Assembly: GCF_029051725.1 (NCBI RefSeq)
Contig: NZ_JAACFU010000009.1
Coordinates: 62,001 to 126,000, forward strand
Source: Bradyrhizobium sp. CSS354
GTDB lineage: Bacteria; Pseudomonadota; Alphaproteobacteria; Rhizobiales; Xanthobacteraceae
Direction of reading: 5' to 3'
DNA length: 64,000 bases
This document shows positions 51,972-59,604 of this stretch, in pieces; the stretch's first letter is position 1, and the number at the start of each line of letters is the position of its first letter. The notes beneath the pieces were generated by a model, which searched no databases, had not been told where the DNA came from, and saw only the letters and a list, made by a program, of their open reading frames with translations. The translations under genes were made by a program, and so were the position numbers.

Positions 51972-53147
51972 ATGATCCCGATGAACAAAATGCGCACCAG
52001 CAAAGCCGTCTTCGCCGTGTTGTTTCTCGCGGTGCTGGTCGGCCATTTCTGGACCATGATGCGATGGAACGAGGCGCGCGGCGTCTATGACGACATCTGC
52101 TACCTCAGGCAGGCGCATCTGTTCCAGAGGTTCGGGCTTGTGGAGGGCTTCGACACCAGCCTCGCCCGCGACGACGACGGCTATCAGAAAGCAAAGCTGA
52201 AGGAGATCGGCTACCCCGACTGGAACGATACGACCGCTGCGCCCTGTCACAATCTGATGCCGGCCACGGGGAAGGTCGTCATTCAATACCCGCCGGGTGT
52301 CGGCCTCGTGTTGGCGTTGTTTCCGCCCGGTCACCAGGTCGTGCCCATGTACATGCTGGCGACCATTGTCGTCCTCGGCTTGGCGCTGTTTGCCCTTTCT
52401 CTCGCGCGCAGCATGAGGTCGGTCCTGATGGCCGGGACGTTCGGCTGTCTTGCGATCTACCTGATGGTCAATCCGGTCAAGGCGAGCTATTCGATGGCTC
52501 CGACCGTCGTCGTGTGCGCGCTCGCAGGATGTCTCACGGCGCGATGGCTGGCGGGCCCGCGATCTCAACCGGGGATCTGGCTGCTGGCGCCAATCGGCTT
52601 CCTGCTCGGATTGACCGTCGATTTCCGGTTGGCCAACCTCTTCCTGGCGTCCGGCTATGGCGTGTTTCTCCTCGTCGCGTTCCTTGCGGACCGGACGGTG
52701 TCCCGCTTCTTGCAGGGGCTCGTGTTCGGCGTCGCGTTGCTGGCCGGCGTGATCCCGACCATCGTGTCTTACGCCGTCAACGCCGGCAGTCCGTTCGCGT
52801 CGACCTATGGCAACAACCCCGATGTCAGGCCGCTGGATTTTTCGTTCTCGGTGGTCCGGGACTATCTCGCCGATCCGCTCCAGACCTTGCTGATCGTCAT
52901 CGGAATTGTGGGCTCGATCTGGCTGTTGCGGCAGGCGAACGGCATTCGCCGCGTTGCGCAGCTCACGCTGGCCAATCTGGCGCTCAACCTCGCCTTCTTC
53001 TTCACCTATCCGATCGCGACGCCATACTACACGATCCCCATTTCTCTCCTGACATTGTGGACCCTGCTGTTTGCCGTGCTGTTTCAGGAGGAGGCAGAGG
53101 CCCCTGAAACAGCCGCTTTCAGCCAACGCGCGATGAAGTCCGGCTAG
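51972..53147 (+). CDS. Polytopic membrane protein, GT-C/GT39-like
   Basis: 391 residues with about nine helices. After TM1 (AVFAVLFLAVLVGHFWTM) a periplasmic loop carries RGVYDDICYLRQAHLFQRFG, which resembles the acidic loop of GT-C transferases; VIQYPPGVGLVLALFPPGHQ follows. Homology is not certain. As last gene of the GT2-GNAT-methyltransferase series it could use the polyprenyl-linked sugar. Starts at 51972 and 51981 are both possible and lack a good SD. Converges on the receptor gene with 11 bp between stops. Confidence 0.72.
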   Translation: MIPMNKMRTSKAVFAVLFLAVLVGHFWTMMRWNEARGVYDDICYLRQAHLFQRFGLVEGFDTSLARDDDGYQKAKLKEIGYPDWNDTTAAPCHNLMPATGKVVIQYPPGVGLVLALFPPGHQVVPMYMLATIVVLGLALFALSLARSMRSVLMAGTFGCLAIYLMVNPVKASYSMAPTVVVCALAGCLTARWLAGPRSQPGIWLLAPIGFLLGLTVDFRLANLFLASGYGVFLLVAFLADRTVSRFLQGLVFGVALLAGVIPTIVSYAVNAGSPFASTYGNNPDVRPLDFSFSVVRDYLADPLQTLLIVIGIVGSIWLLRQANGIRRVAQLTLANLALNLAFFFTYPIATPYYTIPISLLTLWTLLFAVLFQEEAEAPETAAFSQRAMKSG

Positions 53148-53158
53148 CTATCGCGCTT

Positions 53159-55516
53159 TCAGAACTTGAAATTCGCGAACGCCCGCACGCCGATGCCGGG
53201 CATCAACACCTCGTCCTTGGTGTAGGACACCGAGTTGCGGATGTTCTCGTTGAGGAGATTGTTGCCGACGAGGCCGGCGATCATCTCGCGCGCACCGAAT
53301 GCATTCGGGTTGAGCTTGGTCTTGTAGCTGACCTCGGCCTTCAGCAAATTGTAGCCCGCCGTCGGCGTCTCCGCGATCACGGCGATGTTGTTCTGAGCGA
53401 AGGCGTGCAACAGATTGACGCGCATCAGCCAATTGTCGTCGCGCCAGAACACGCCGCCGCCCAGTCTCACCGGCGGAATGCGCGGCACGTTGGTGCCGTC
53501 GGTGAAGGTGGCACGGACCACGTCGAACTGGTTCTCGATGCCCCAGATGCCGCCCTGGAATGCTCCGACATCGAGCTGCGACTGGAATTCGCCGCCGCGG
53601 AAATTCGCGTCCCGCTGCGAATAGACCGCCTGGTTCACCTCGGCGCCGGGTGTGCCGCACGAGGCAAAGTCTTCGTCGCACATCACGCCGGTGAGACGGC
53701 GATAGATGAAGTTGTTGAAGTGCGTGTAGTAGACGGTCGCCTCAAACCGAAACGGCCCCGTAGCCTTGCGCAGGCCGACCTCGACGGATTTCGCGGTCTC
53801 GATGCCGAGGTTGGGGTTGCCGATGTCGAAGGTCGCGGTCGCATCATGCGCGCCGCGCGAGAACAGCTCGGCCGCCTTCGGCGCGCGCTCGACATATTGC
53901 GCGGTGATGCTGCCGACCAAGCCGCCCGGCAGGTCCTGCAACAGGCCGATGCTGCCGCTCTTCGGCGTGAAGGACGGATTGCGGCCGATGCCCGTCTGCG
54001 GCGTGCCGTCGGGCAGGAAGTCCGCGGGAAAATCCGGCGTCGTGCCGTGCAGCTCGACATGTTCGATGCGGCCGGCGATCTGGGCCCGTGTCGCGTCCGT
54101 GAACTTGAACTCGTTGAAGGCGTATCCAGCAACGCGCGTGCTGTTGTTCGGGTCCCACAGGCCGTTGAACAGCGTGCCCGGATTGTCCGGGCTCGGCGCG
54201 CTCAATTCCTGATGGCCGCCCTGGAAGCCCAACGCGGTCGTCACCTCGGCGAAGCGCGCGTTGAACGGCATCAGCTGCACCTCGGTGCGGATCTCCTGCT
54301 CCTTGTTGGTGAAGGTCTGCCGCACGCCATCGGTGTTGGGATCGGCGGGATCGGCAAGCCCGATCTCGTTGTGCCGGTAATCGGTCGCACCCGCCCAGAA
54401 GCGAACGACGTCGATCGCCGTAGCGTCGGGATGGTACTCGCCCTTGACGTTGATCTTGGTCTGGTGACCGTCGATCCGCGTGTTGTGGTCGGCGCCGTCG
54501 ATGCCGGGAATGTGGTAGAGCGAGTCGTTCTGCGTGATCGCCGCGCCGATATAGCCGCCCTGGAAGAAATACGAGCCGCCGATCGAGGCGCCGTCCGAGC
54601 GTGTCGCCGAATTGGGCTGGCGTCCGTTGGCGACGGTCCGCGTCTGGTCATTCAGATACGGGTAGCTCGGGATGCTGTAGTCGGTGGTGTTGCGCCCGTA
54701 GACGTCAGCATGGAACGCAAAATTGCCGCCGCCGGTGTCGAGCAGCACGCCGCTTTCGACGCCGCGGTCGACCGAACTGAACGCGCTACGCGTCTCGGCG
54801 GTGACGCAAGGCGACGTCGCGGCCGTTGCGAGCGGCGCCTTTGCCGGCATGCCGTAAGCCTGGAACGATGGAGCGCAGGAGGGCAGCGCATCCGGAATCC
54901 GGTTGTTGGTGGCGCTGACGACGCCGCCAATCGACGTCGATCCGTAGCGTAGCGCAGCCGGCCCGCGCACCACCTCGACCTGGTTGGTCGCGAGCGGATC
55001 GATCGGGACGAAGTGATCCTCGCCGAGATCGGAGGCGCCGCCGGCATTGGTGCCGTTCTCGACGATGCCGACGCGGTTGACGTCGAGCCCCCGGATGATC
55101 GGCCGGCTGGAGGCGCCGGGCGCGAAGCTAGAGCCCGTGATGCCCGGCTTGGAGAACAGGAGATCGCCAAGCTGGCCGCCGCCCTCGCGGCGGATCTCCT
55201 CGTTCGGCACCACCGTGACCGTCGCGAACTGGTTGGTGACGATCGGCAGCACGCCCTGCTGAGGTGCGGTCGGCGTGGAGGCTGCCGGCGTGGTGTCCGC
55301 GGTGCGTTCGTGGCTGCGGGCCCGCGCGGTTCGCGTGGGGCGGCCCGGATTGCGGTTCGGCACCACGGCCCTGCGTACGATGGGGCTCGGAGCCGTCACG
55401 GTGACGGCGGGGATCTCGGTCGATGATTTATCCTCGGCGAGCGCCGAGGTGGCGGCGCCGAGCAGGAGCAGGCTTGCTCCACCAAGACGCTGCGCGCGCC
55501 GCAATTTGAATGACAT
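53159..55516 (-). CDS. TonB-dependent outer-membrane receptor, probable zinc (ZnuD-like) receptor
   Basis: 785 residues. Signal peptide GGASLLLLGAATSALA; a TonB-box-like EIPAVTVTAP follows. The plug domain includes SRPIIRGLDVNRVGIVENG and LGEDHFVPIDPLATNQVEVV, then RGPAALRYGSTSIGGVV, a pattern shared with ZnuD-type receptors. The barrel ends in FANFKF with terminal Phe. Two Cys-containing loops (ALPSCAPSF, VMCDEDFASCGT) face outside. It lies downstream of a DUF2946 gene behind a Zur-like box, which supports zinc. Copper is the alternative, since DUF2946 neighbours both. Confidence 0.88.
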   Translation of the reverse strand: MSFKLRRAQRLGGASLLLLGAATSALAEDKSSTEIPAVTVTAPSPIVRRAVVPNRNPGRPTRTARARSHERTADTTPAASTPTAPQQGVLPIVTNQFATVTVVPNEEIRREGGGQLGDLLFSKPGITGSSFAPGASSRPIIRGLDVNRVGIVENGTNAGGASDLGEDHFVPIDPLATNQVEVVRGPAALRYGSTSIGGVVSATNNRIPDALPSCAPSFQAYGMPAKAPLATAATSPCVTAETRSAFSSVDRGVESGVLLDTGGGNFAFHADVYGRNTTDYSIPSYPYLNDQTRTVANGRQPNSATRSDGASIGGSYFFQGGYIGAAITQNDSLYHIPGIDGADHNTRIDGHQTKINVKGEYHPDATAIDVVRFWAGATDYRHNEIGLADPADPNTDGVRQTFTNKEQEIRTEVQLMPFNARFAEVTTALGFQGGHQELSAPSPDNPGTLFNGLWDPNNSTRVAGYAFNEFKFTDATRAQIAGRIEHVELHGTTPDFPADFLPDGTPQTGIGRNPSFTPKSGSIGLLQDLPGGLVGSITAQYVERAPKAAELFSRGAHDATATFDIGNPNLGIETAKSVEVGLRKATGPFRFEATVYYTHFNNFIYRRLTGVMCDEDFASCGTPGAEVNQAVYSQRDANFRGGEFQSQLDVGAFQGGIWGIENQFDVVRATFTDGTNVPRIPPVRLGGGVFWRDDNWLMRVNLLHAFAQNNIAVIAETPTAGYNLLKAEVSYKTKLNPNAFGAREMIAGLVGNNLLNENIRNSVSYTKDEVLMPGIGVRAFANFKF

Positions 55517-55664
55517 GGTCCTGATTCCAGTCAGGCGCCGTCCGCAAGTTCGTCTGCTGATCGGAGGCGGCCTGCCGTCGCTGCGCGACGGAATTCGACT
55601 TCAACGTCTCCCGGGCATGCGCCTGAAAGCGGCGAGCCTGGGCGTGATCAAGCGATGTTGGAAG

Positions 55665-56069
55665 TCAGGACGCGGGAGGGGCGCGGGGTTGGAATGCCGT
55701 GCCGGCCGATTTCAGATGGACGAATTCGGCGTCGGTGGTGCGGTAGAGCAGGTCAATTGCCTGCGGCAGCAACAACACAGGCGGCGCCGCGAACATGACG
55801 GTGCCGGCCATCGCGACCAATGCGCAGATCGCGCAATTGTCCTCGCCCGGGTGCTCCCTGTCCGGAGCCAACGGCGATTGCCTCTCGATCGCAGCGCGGT
55901 CGATCGAAGCGAGACTTTGGTTGCTGTCGGTCTGCTGAAGCGAGGATTGGGCAAGGGGAGCGGCCTGGGCGAACCAATGGCTGTGGCCGAACGTCAGCGC
56001 GAACTGCACCAGCATCGCGAAGATCGCGAGCCGGGCGCCGTGCCTGATATTCGACCGGAACCACTTCAT
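55665..56069 (-). CDS. DUF2946 family protein
   Basis: 134 residues from the ATG at 56069; an in-frame ATG at 56102 is nearer to the operator. The N-terminal hydrophobic helix ARLAIFAMLVQFALTFGHSH is followed by Gln/Ser-rich sequence, a CAIC motif and a second helix (LVAMAGTVMFAAPPVLLLP). DUF2946 proteins sit beside metal-uptake receptors; CxxC and HSH could handle metal. Same direction as the receptor gene, 148 bp upstream, behind the Zur-like palindrome. Confidence 0.82.
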   Translation of the reverse strand: MKWFRSNIRHGARLAIFAMLVQFALTFGHSHWFAQAAPLAQSSLQQTDSNQSLASIDRAAIERQSPLAPDREHPGEDNCAICALVAMAGTVMFAAPPVLLLPQAIDLLYRTTDAEFVHLKSAGTAFQPRAPPAS

Positions 56070-56115
56070 CTGGAAACGCCACCCCACATCGCGAGGTATC
56101 ATCCCCTGATCCCGC

Positions 56116-56134
56116 GACGTTATAATGTAACATC
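56116..56134 (-). promoter_or_regulatory. Zur-like palindrome upstream of DUF2946-receptor genes
   Basis: Minus strand GATGTTACATTATAACGTC: a 19-bp palindrome with 7 of 9 pairs complementary (GAnGTTAnA half-site), close to the known proteobacterial Zur box core TGTTATANTATAACA. It lies 47-65 bp before the ATG at 56069, where a repressor would cover the promoter. Confidence 0.62.
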
Positions 56135-56227
56135 GCCCGATCGGTCTGCGGATGTCAACTGCTGTCGAGCCGACCTACGCGAGCCGGCTCCTCGACGTGT
56201 CGTGCGGGCAACTGAAGGCCTACGGCA

Positions 56228-57274
56228 TCAGAGCTTTTTGCTCTGGAGCCAGGTGCGAATGGCCTCGATGTGTTCTGCCTTGCGCTCCAGCGGCAGCCAA
56301 TGTCCTGCGGGCATGCTCGTCACGGTCAGGTCCGGGCAGGCGGCGCGCATCGGGTCACCTTGGCGATTTCTGGTGATGCTGCAGATCTGATCAAAGTCGC
56401 CGTTAACGAACAGCACCGGCTGCGACAGGCGGCCGCCGTTGGGTGCCTTGCGCGCATAGGCGATGTTGGCGTCGTCGTTCAGGTACCACGCGCAGGATGG
56501 GCGGAAGCCATGAGCCTTGAACATCTGCACCAGCACGTCGAAGTCCGCCGGCGGCCAGAGAGCCGGATCGGGCTCAGTCGGCGGAGCGCGGTGCGCGGCG
56601 CCAAAGCGCCCTCCATTGCGCGTGACCATCGCATTCGGCGAAACCTTGCCGATGCCGGCGGGGTCGCCTGGCCGAAAGATCGACGCCAACGATGCTGCCA
56701 GATCTGCATCGAGATCGGCGACTGCCGCCTCGAAGTGCGTGTTGTAGTAGCGGTAGTAATCCCATTGGCCGTCCGGATATTGGTCAACCGGATAAATCGT
56801 TCGGTCGACCAGCGGGACGACTGTGCGCATGGCGTGCCCGTCGGGTTGATACGCCAGTGAGGTCAGCACGACGCCGCGGCTGCGCCTTGGCTGATGCGCG
56901 ACCAACTGACCAACCACAACACAGCCCCAGTCGTGACCGACCCAGATCGCAGGCTTGCCGCCAAGGTGATCATGGAGTTCGGCCATGTCCGTCACGATTT
57001 CCTCGATGGTATAGGCGTCGTTGGCTGCAGGCGTGGAAGAGCCGCCGTAGCCGCGCAGATCGGGAGCGACGCAGTGCCAACCGTCGGCGGCAAACGCGTC
57101 CATCTGAGCGCGCCACATCAAACCGATGCTCGGCCAGCCATGGACGAAGATCATCAACGGTCCGTCGGCCGGCCCGCACTCGATGTAGCGCGTTGTCTGA
57201 CGAGGCGAGCTGAACGTGCGCTGGTCGAGCGTTAGTTCGGCTCCAGAACTGATCGGATGAAGTGGGCCTGTCAC
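56228..57274 (-). CDS. Epoxide hydrolase-like alpha/beta hydrolase
   Basis: 348 residues. HGWP (45-48) forms the oxyanion hole, Asp115 in WVGHDWGCVV is the nucleophile (Asp rather than Ser, as in epoxide hydrolases and haloalkane dehalogenases), and a late AGHWLPLE carries the catalytic His. The cap region contains several Tyr (WDYYRYYN) that could be the epoxide-polarising pair. It opens epoxides or related esters in the cytoplasm; substrate unknown. No obvious operon partner. Confidence 0.88.
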   Translation of the reverse strand: MTGPLHPISSGAELTLDQRTFSSPRQTTRYIECGPADGPLMIFVHGWPSIGLMWRAQMDAFAADGWHCVAPDLRGYGGSSTPAANDAYTIEEIVTDMAELHDHLGGKPAIWVGHDWGCVVVGQLVAHQPRRSRGVVLTSLAYQPDGHAMRTVVPLVDRTIYPVDQYPDGQWDYYRYYNTHFEAAVADLDADLAASLASIFRPGDPAGIGKVSPNAMVTRNGGRFGAAHRAPPTEPDPALWPPADFDVLVQMFKAHGFRPSCAWYLNDDANIAYARKAPNGGRLSQPVLFVNGDFDQICSITRNRQGDPMRAACPDLTVTSMPAGHWLPLERKAEHIEAIRTWLQSKKL

Positions 57275-57533
57275 GGTCGAGTAACTCCGCTTCTCACTGA
57301 GCGCTCGCGCTGTTTAAGTGCTGCGAAGGCTGCGTCCAGAACTGCTCTTGTCCGCGGGGGCGATGCTTGGACAGGGACACGCCTGCCCAGGGGAGAGGAA
57401 GAAGCGCCCCCAGATTTCACAAGCGCTACATTCGACCGAGTTCGGGGCCGAAGGCGCTATGGAGCTTCGGCGAAGAACGGGAGATGGGGATTCTATCTGA
57501 CTGACGGGAAGCGAAGGGAGGCGCGTAAGCCGC

Positions 57534-59597
57534 CTAGCGCCCCTCGCGCATCCACGTCGCAGCAAACGCGCCGAGCAGCAGCAGCAGCCCGACCAGGCCG
57601 GCAAAGATCGGCAGCACGCCGACGCCCTTCACGACGCTGGCGTCGCGCATCCGCACGCCCATCCAGCCGTCACCATGGAAGACGCTCGCCGAGCGGACCG
57701 GCAGGATGCGCGGCAGCTCGACGCTGGCGCCGTCGACCACGCGCACGGCGTCACCGCCGGTCGCCTGGGTCAGCGGCTTCAACGTGTCGACGGTGGAGGT
57801 GACTTCCGAAAACTCCTTCGGATTGGTCGGGCCGACATTGATCAACGCCTTCAGCGTGCCGTCGGTCGCTTGCCACAGGCCGAGCTCGCTCGCCGGCAGG
57901 CTGGCGCGCCATTCGCCGGGATCGCCGGCTGCAAGCGTCAGGTCGCGCGACACGCCCGACGGCGAGGTCACGCTCACCGGCTGAACGCTGTCCGCCATGG
58001 TCTGGCGCACCACCACGAGATTCTTGCCCTGCACCTGCAGGCGCAACGCTTCCTCGTCCAGGTCAGGCTGCTTCATCAGCCAGTGCGACATCCGCCGCAA
58101 CAGATCGAGATGCGGGCCGCCGCCTTCGTAGCCGCGCGCCCACAGCCAGATGTGGTCGGAGAGCAGCAGCGCGACGCGGCCCTCGCCGAAACGCGACAGG
58201 AACAGCAGCGGCTTGCCGTCGACGCCCGTCATAACGGGCGGGTTGACCGCATTGCGGGTGTCGACGGTGCGGAAGAACCGGCTCCAGCGCGGCGGCTCGG
58301 AGGCCGAGCCCTCGAGGCCGCGCGTGACGGGATGGCGTTTGCCGACGTCGGACAGATGCGCGTAGAACGGCTTTTCCGTCACCCCGACCGGTTCGGCCGG
58401 CAGCACCGAATCCAGCGGCGTGCGCCAGATGCTGGTGTTGGAGGCGTAATCGGGGCCGGCCGAGACCAGCACCGCGCCGCCGGAACGCACGTAGCGTGCG
58501 ATGTTGTCGAAATAAGCGATCGGCAGCACGCCCTGGCGGGCATAGCGGTCGAAGATGATCAGCTGGAATTCGTTGATCTTCTGCTGGAACAGCTCGCGGG
58601 TCGGAAACGCGATCAGCGACAATTCGTTGATCGGCGTGCCGTCCTGCTTCTCCGGCGGCCGCAGAATGGTGAAGTGGACCAGATCGACGCTGGCATCGGA
58701 CTTGAGCAGATTGCGCCAGGTGCGCTCGCCGGAATGCGGCTCGCCCGAGACCAGCAGCACGCGCAGCTTGTCGCGCACACCGTCGATGGCGACAACGGCG
58801 CGGTTGTTCACCGGCGTCAATTCCCGCTCGAGCGGCGAGGCCTCGATCTCGACGATGTTCGGCCCGGAATGCTTGATGTCGACTTCGACGCTTGCCGCCT
58901 GGCCGCTCGAAAGCGTGCGCTCGTTGATGACCTCGCCGTCCCTGCGGACCGTGACCTTGGCGCGCTCGCCGCTGACGCCCTGGTCGTCGAGGCGGTAGGT
59001 GATGGTCTGGGGCTGCCCGACGATGCCGAAGCGCGGAGCAGCGATGACCGCGATACGGCGGTCGCGCTCGTCTTTTTGCCCGGTGATCAGCGCGTGCACC
59101 GGCGCCTGGAAGCCGAGCCCGGCAGCGTTGGCCGGAATGTCGTGAACGCGGCCGTCGGTGATCAGGAAGGCGCCGGCGACGCGGTCGACCGGCACGTCGG
59201 ACAAGGCCGACGCCAACGCCCCGAACAGCTTGGTGCCGTCGGTCTCGCCGTCGGCCTGTCCGGCATCGACGACGCGGACCTCAAGCCCCTTGATCTTCTT
59301 CAGGCTGTCGACCAGCGCTTCCTGCGCCTGAGCGGCCTCGCGATTGCGATTACCGAAATTCTGGCTCGGGCTCTTGTCGACGACGATTGCGGCGACCGAG
59401 GTGAGCGGATCGCGGTCCTCGCGGGTGAAGGAGGGATTGGCGAGCGCCAGCAGGAACAGCGCCAGCGCGGCCACGCGCACGGCAGCGCCGCGCGCCCGCG
59501 CCAGCAGCAGCACGATCGCGATGACGACGATCGCGGCCAGCGCGATCCACAGGACGATCGCGGGAACCAGCGGCGTGAATGCGATGCCGTAATTCAT
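57534..59597 (-). CDS. Membrane protein with glutamine-amidotransferase-like domain (BatA/BatB-operon type)
   Basis: 687 residues. Two N-terminal helices (AIVLWIALAAIVVIAIVLLL, RVAALALFLLALANPSF) precede a large periplasmic region and a C-terminal helix (VLPIFAGLVGLLLLLGAFAA). IVVDKSPSQNFGNR and FLITDGRVHD resemble a vWA fold. GGAVLVSAGPDYASNT and FGEGRVALLLSDHIWLWARG match the class I amidotransferase-like domain found in this operon type. It is last of the MoxR-DUF58-BatA series, 7 bp from the gene upstream. Role in envelope stress or metalloprotein maturation is inferred from relatives. Confidence 0.85.
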   Translation of the reverse strand: MNYGIAFTPLVPAIVLWIALAAIVVIAIVLLLARARGAAVRVAALALFLLALANPSFTREDRDPLTSVAAIVVDKSPSQNFGNRNREAAQAQEALVDSLKKIKGLEVRVVDAGQADGETDGTKLFGALASALSDVPVDRVAGAFLITDGRVHDIPANAAGLGFQAPVHALITGQKDERDRRIAVIAAPRFGIVGQPQTITYRLDDQGVSGERAKVTVRRDGEVINERTLSSGQAASVEVDIKHSGPNIVEIEASPLERELTPVNNRAVVAIDGVRDKLRVLLVSGEPHSGERTWRNLLKSDASVDLVHFTILRPPEKQDGTPINELSLIAFPTRELFQQKINEFQLIIFDRYARQGVLPIAYFDNIARYVRSGGAVLVSAGPDYASNTSIWRTPLDSVLPAEPVGVTEKPFYAHLSDVGKRHPVTRGLEGSASEPPRWSRFFRTVDTRNAVNPPVMTGVDGKPLLFLSRFGEGRVALLLSDHIWLWARGYEGGGPHLDLLRRMSHWLMKQPDLDEEALRLQVQGKNLVVVRQTMADSVQPVSVTSPSGVSRDLTLAAGDPGEWRASLPASELGLWQATDGTLKALINVGPTNPKEFSEVTSTVDTLKPLTQATGGDAVRVVDGASVELPRILPVRSASVFHGDGWMGVRMRDASVVKGVGVLPIFAGLVGLLLLLGAFAATWMREGR

Positions 59598-59604
59598 ATA
59601 GATC

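Noticed and set aside
57275..57533. Small plus-strand frames in the gap before the BatA-type operon
   Set aside because: No SD, no domain and no codon bias beyond GC content; nothing convincing is seen in this 259-bp gap.
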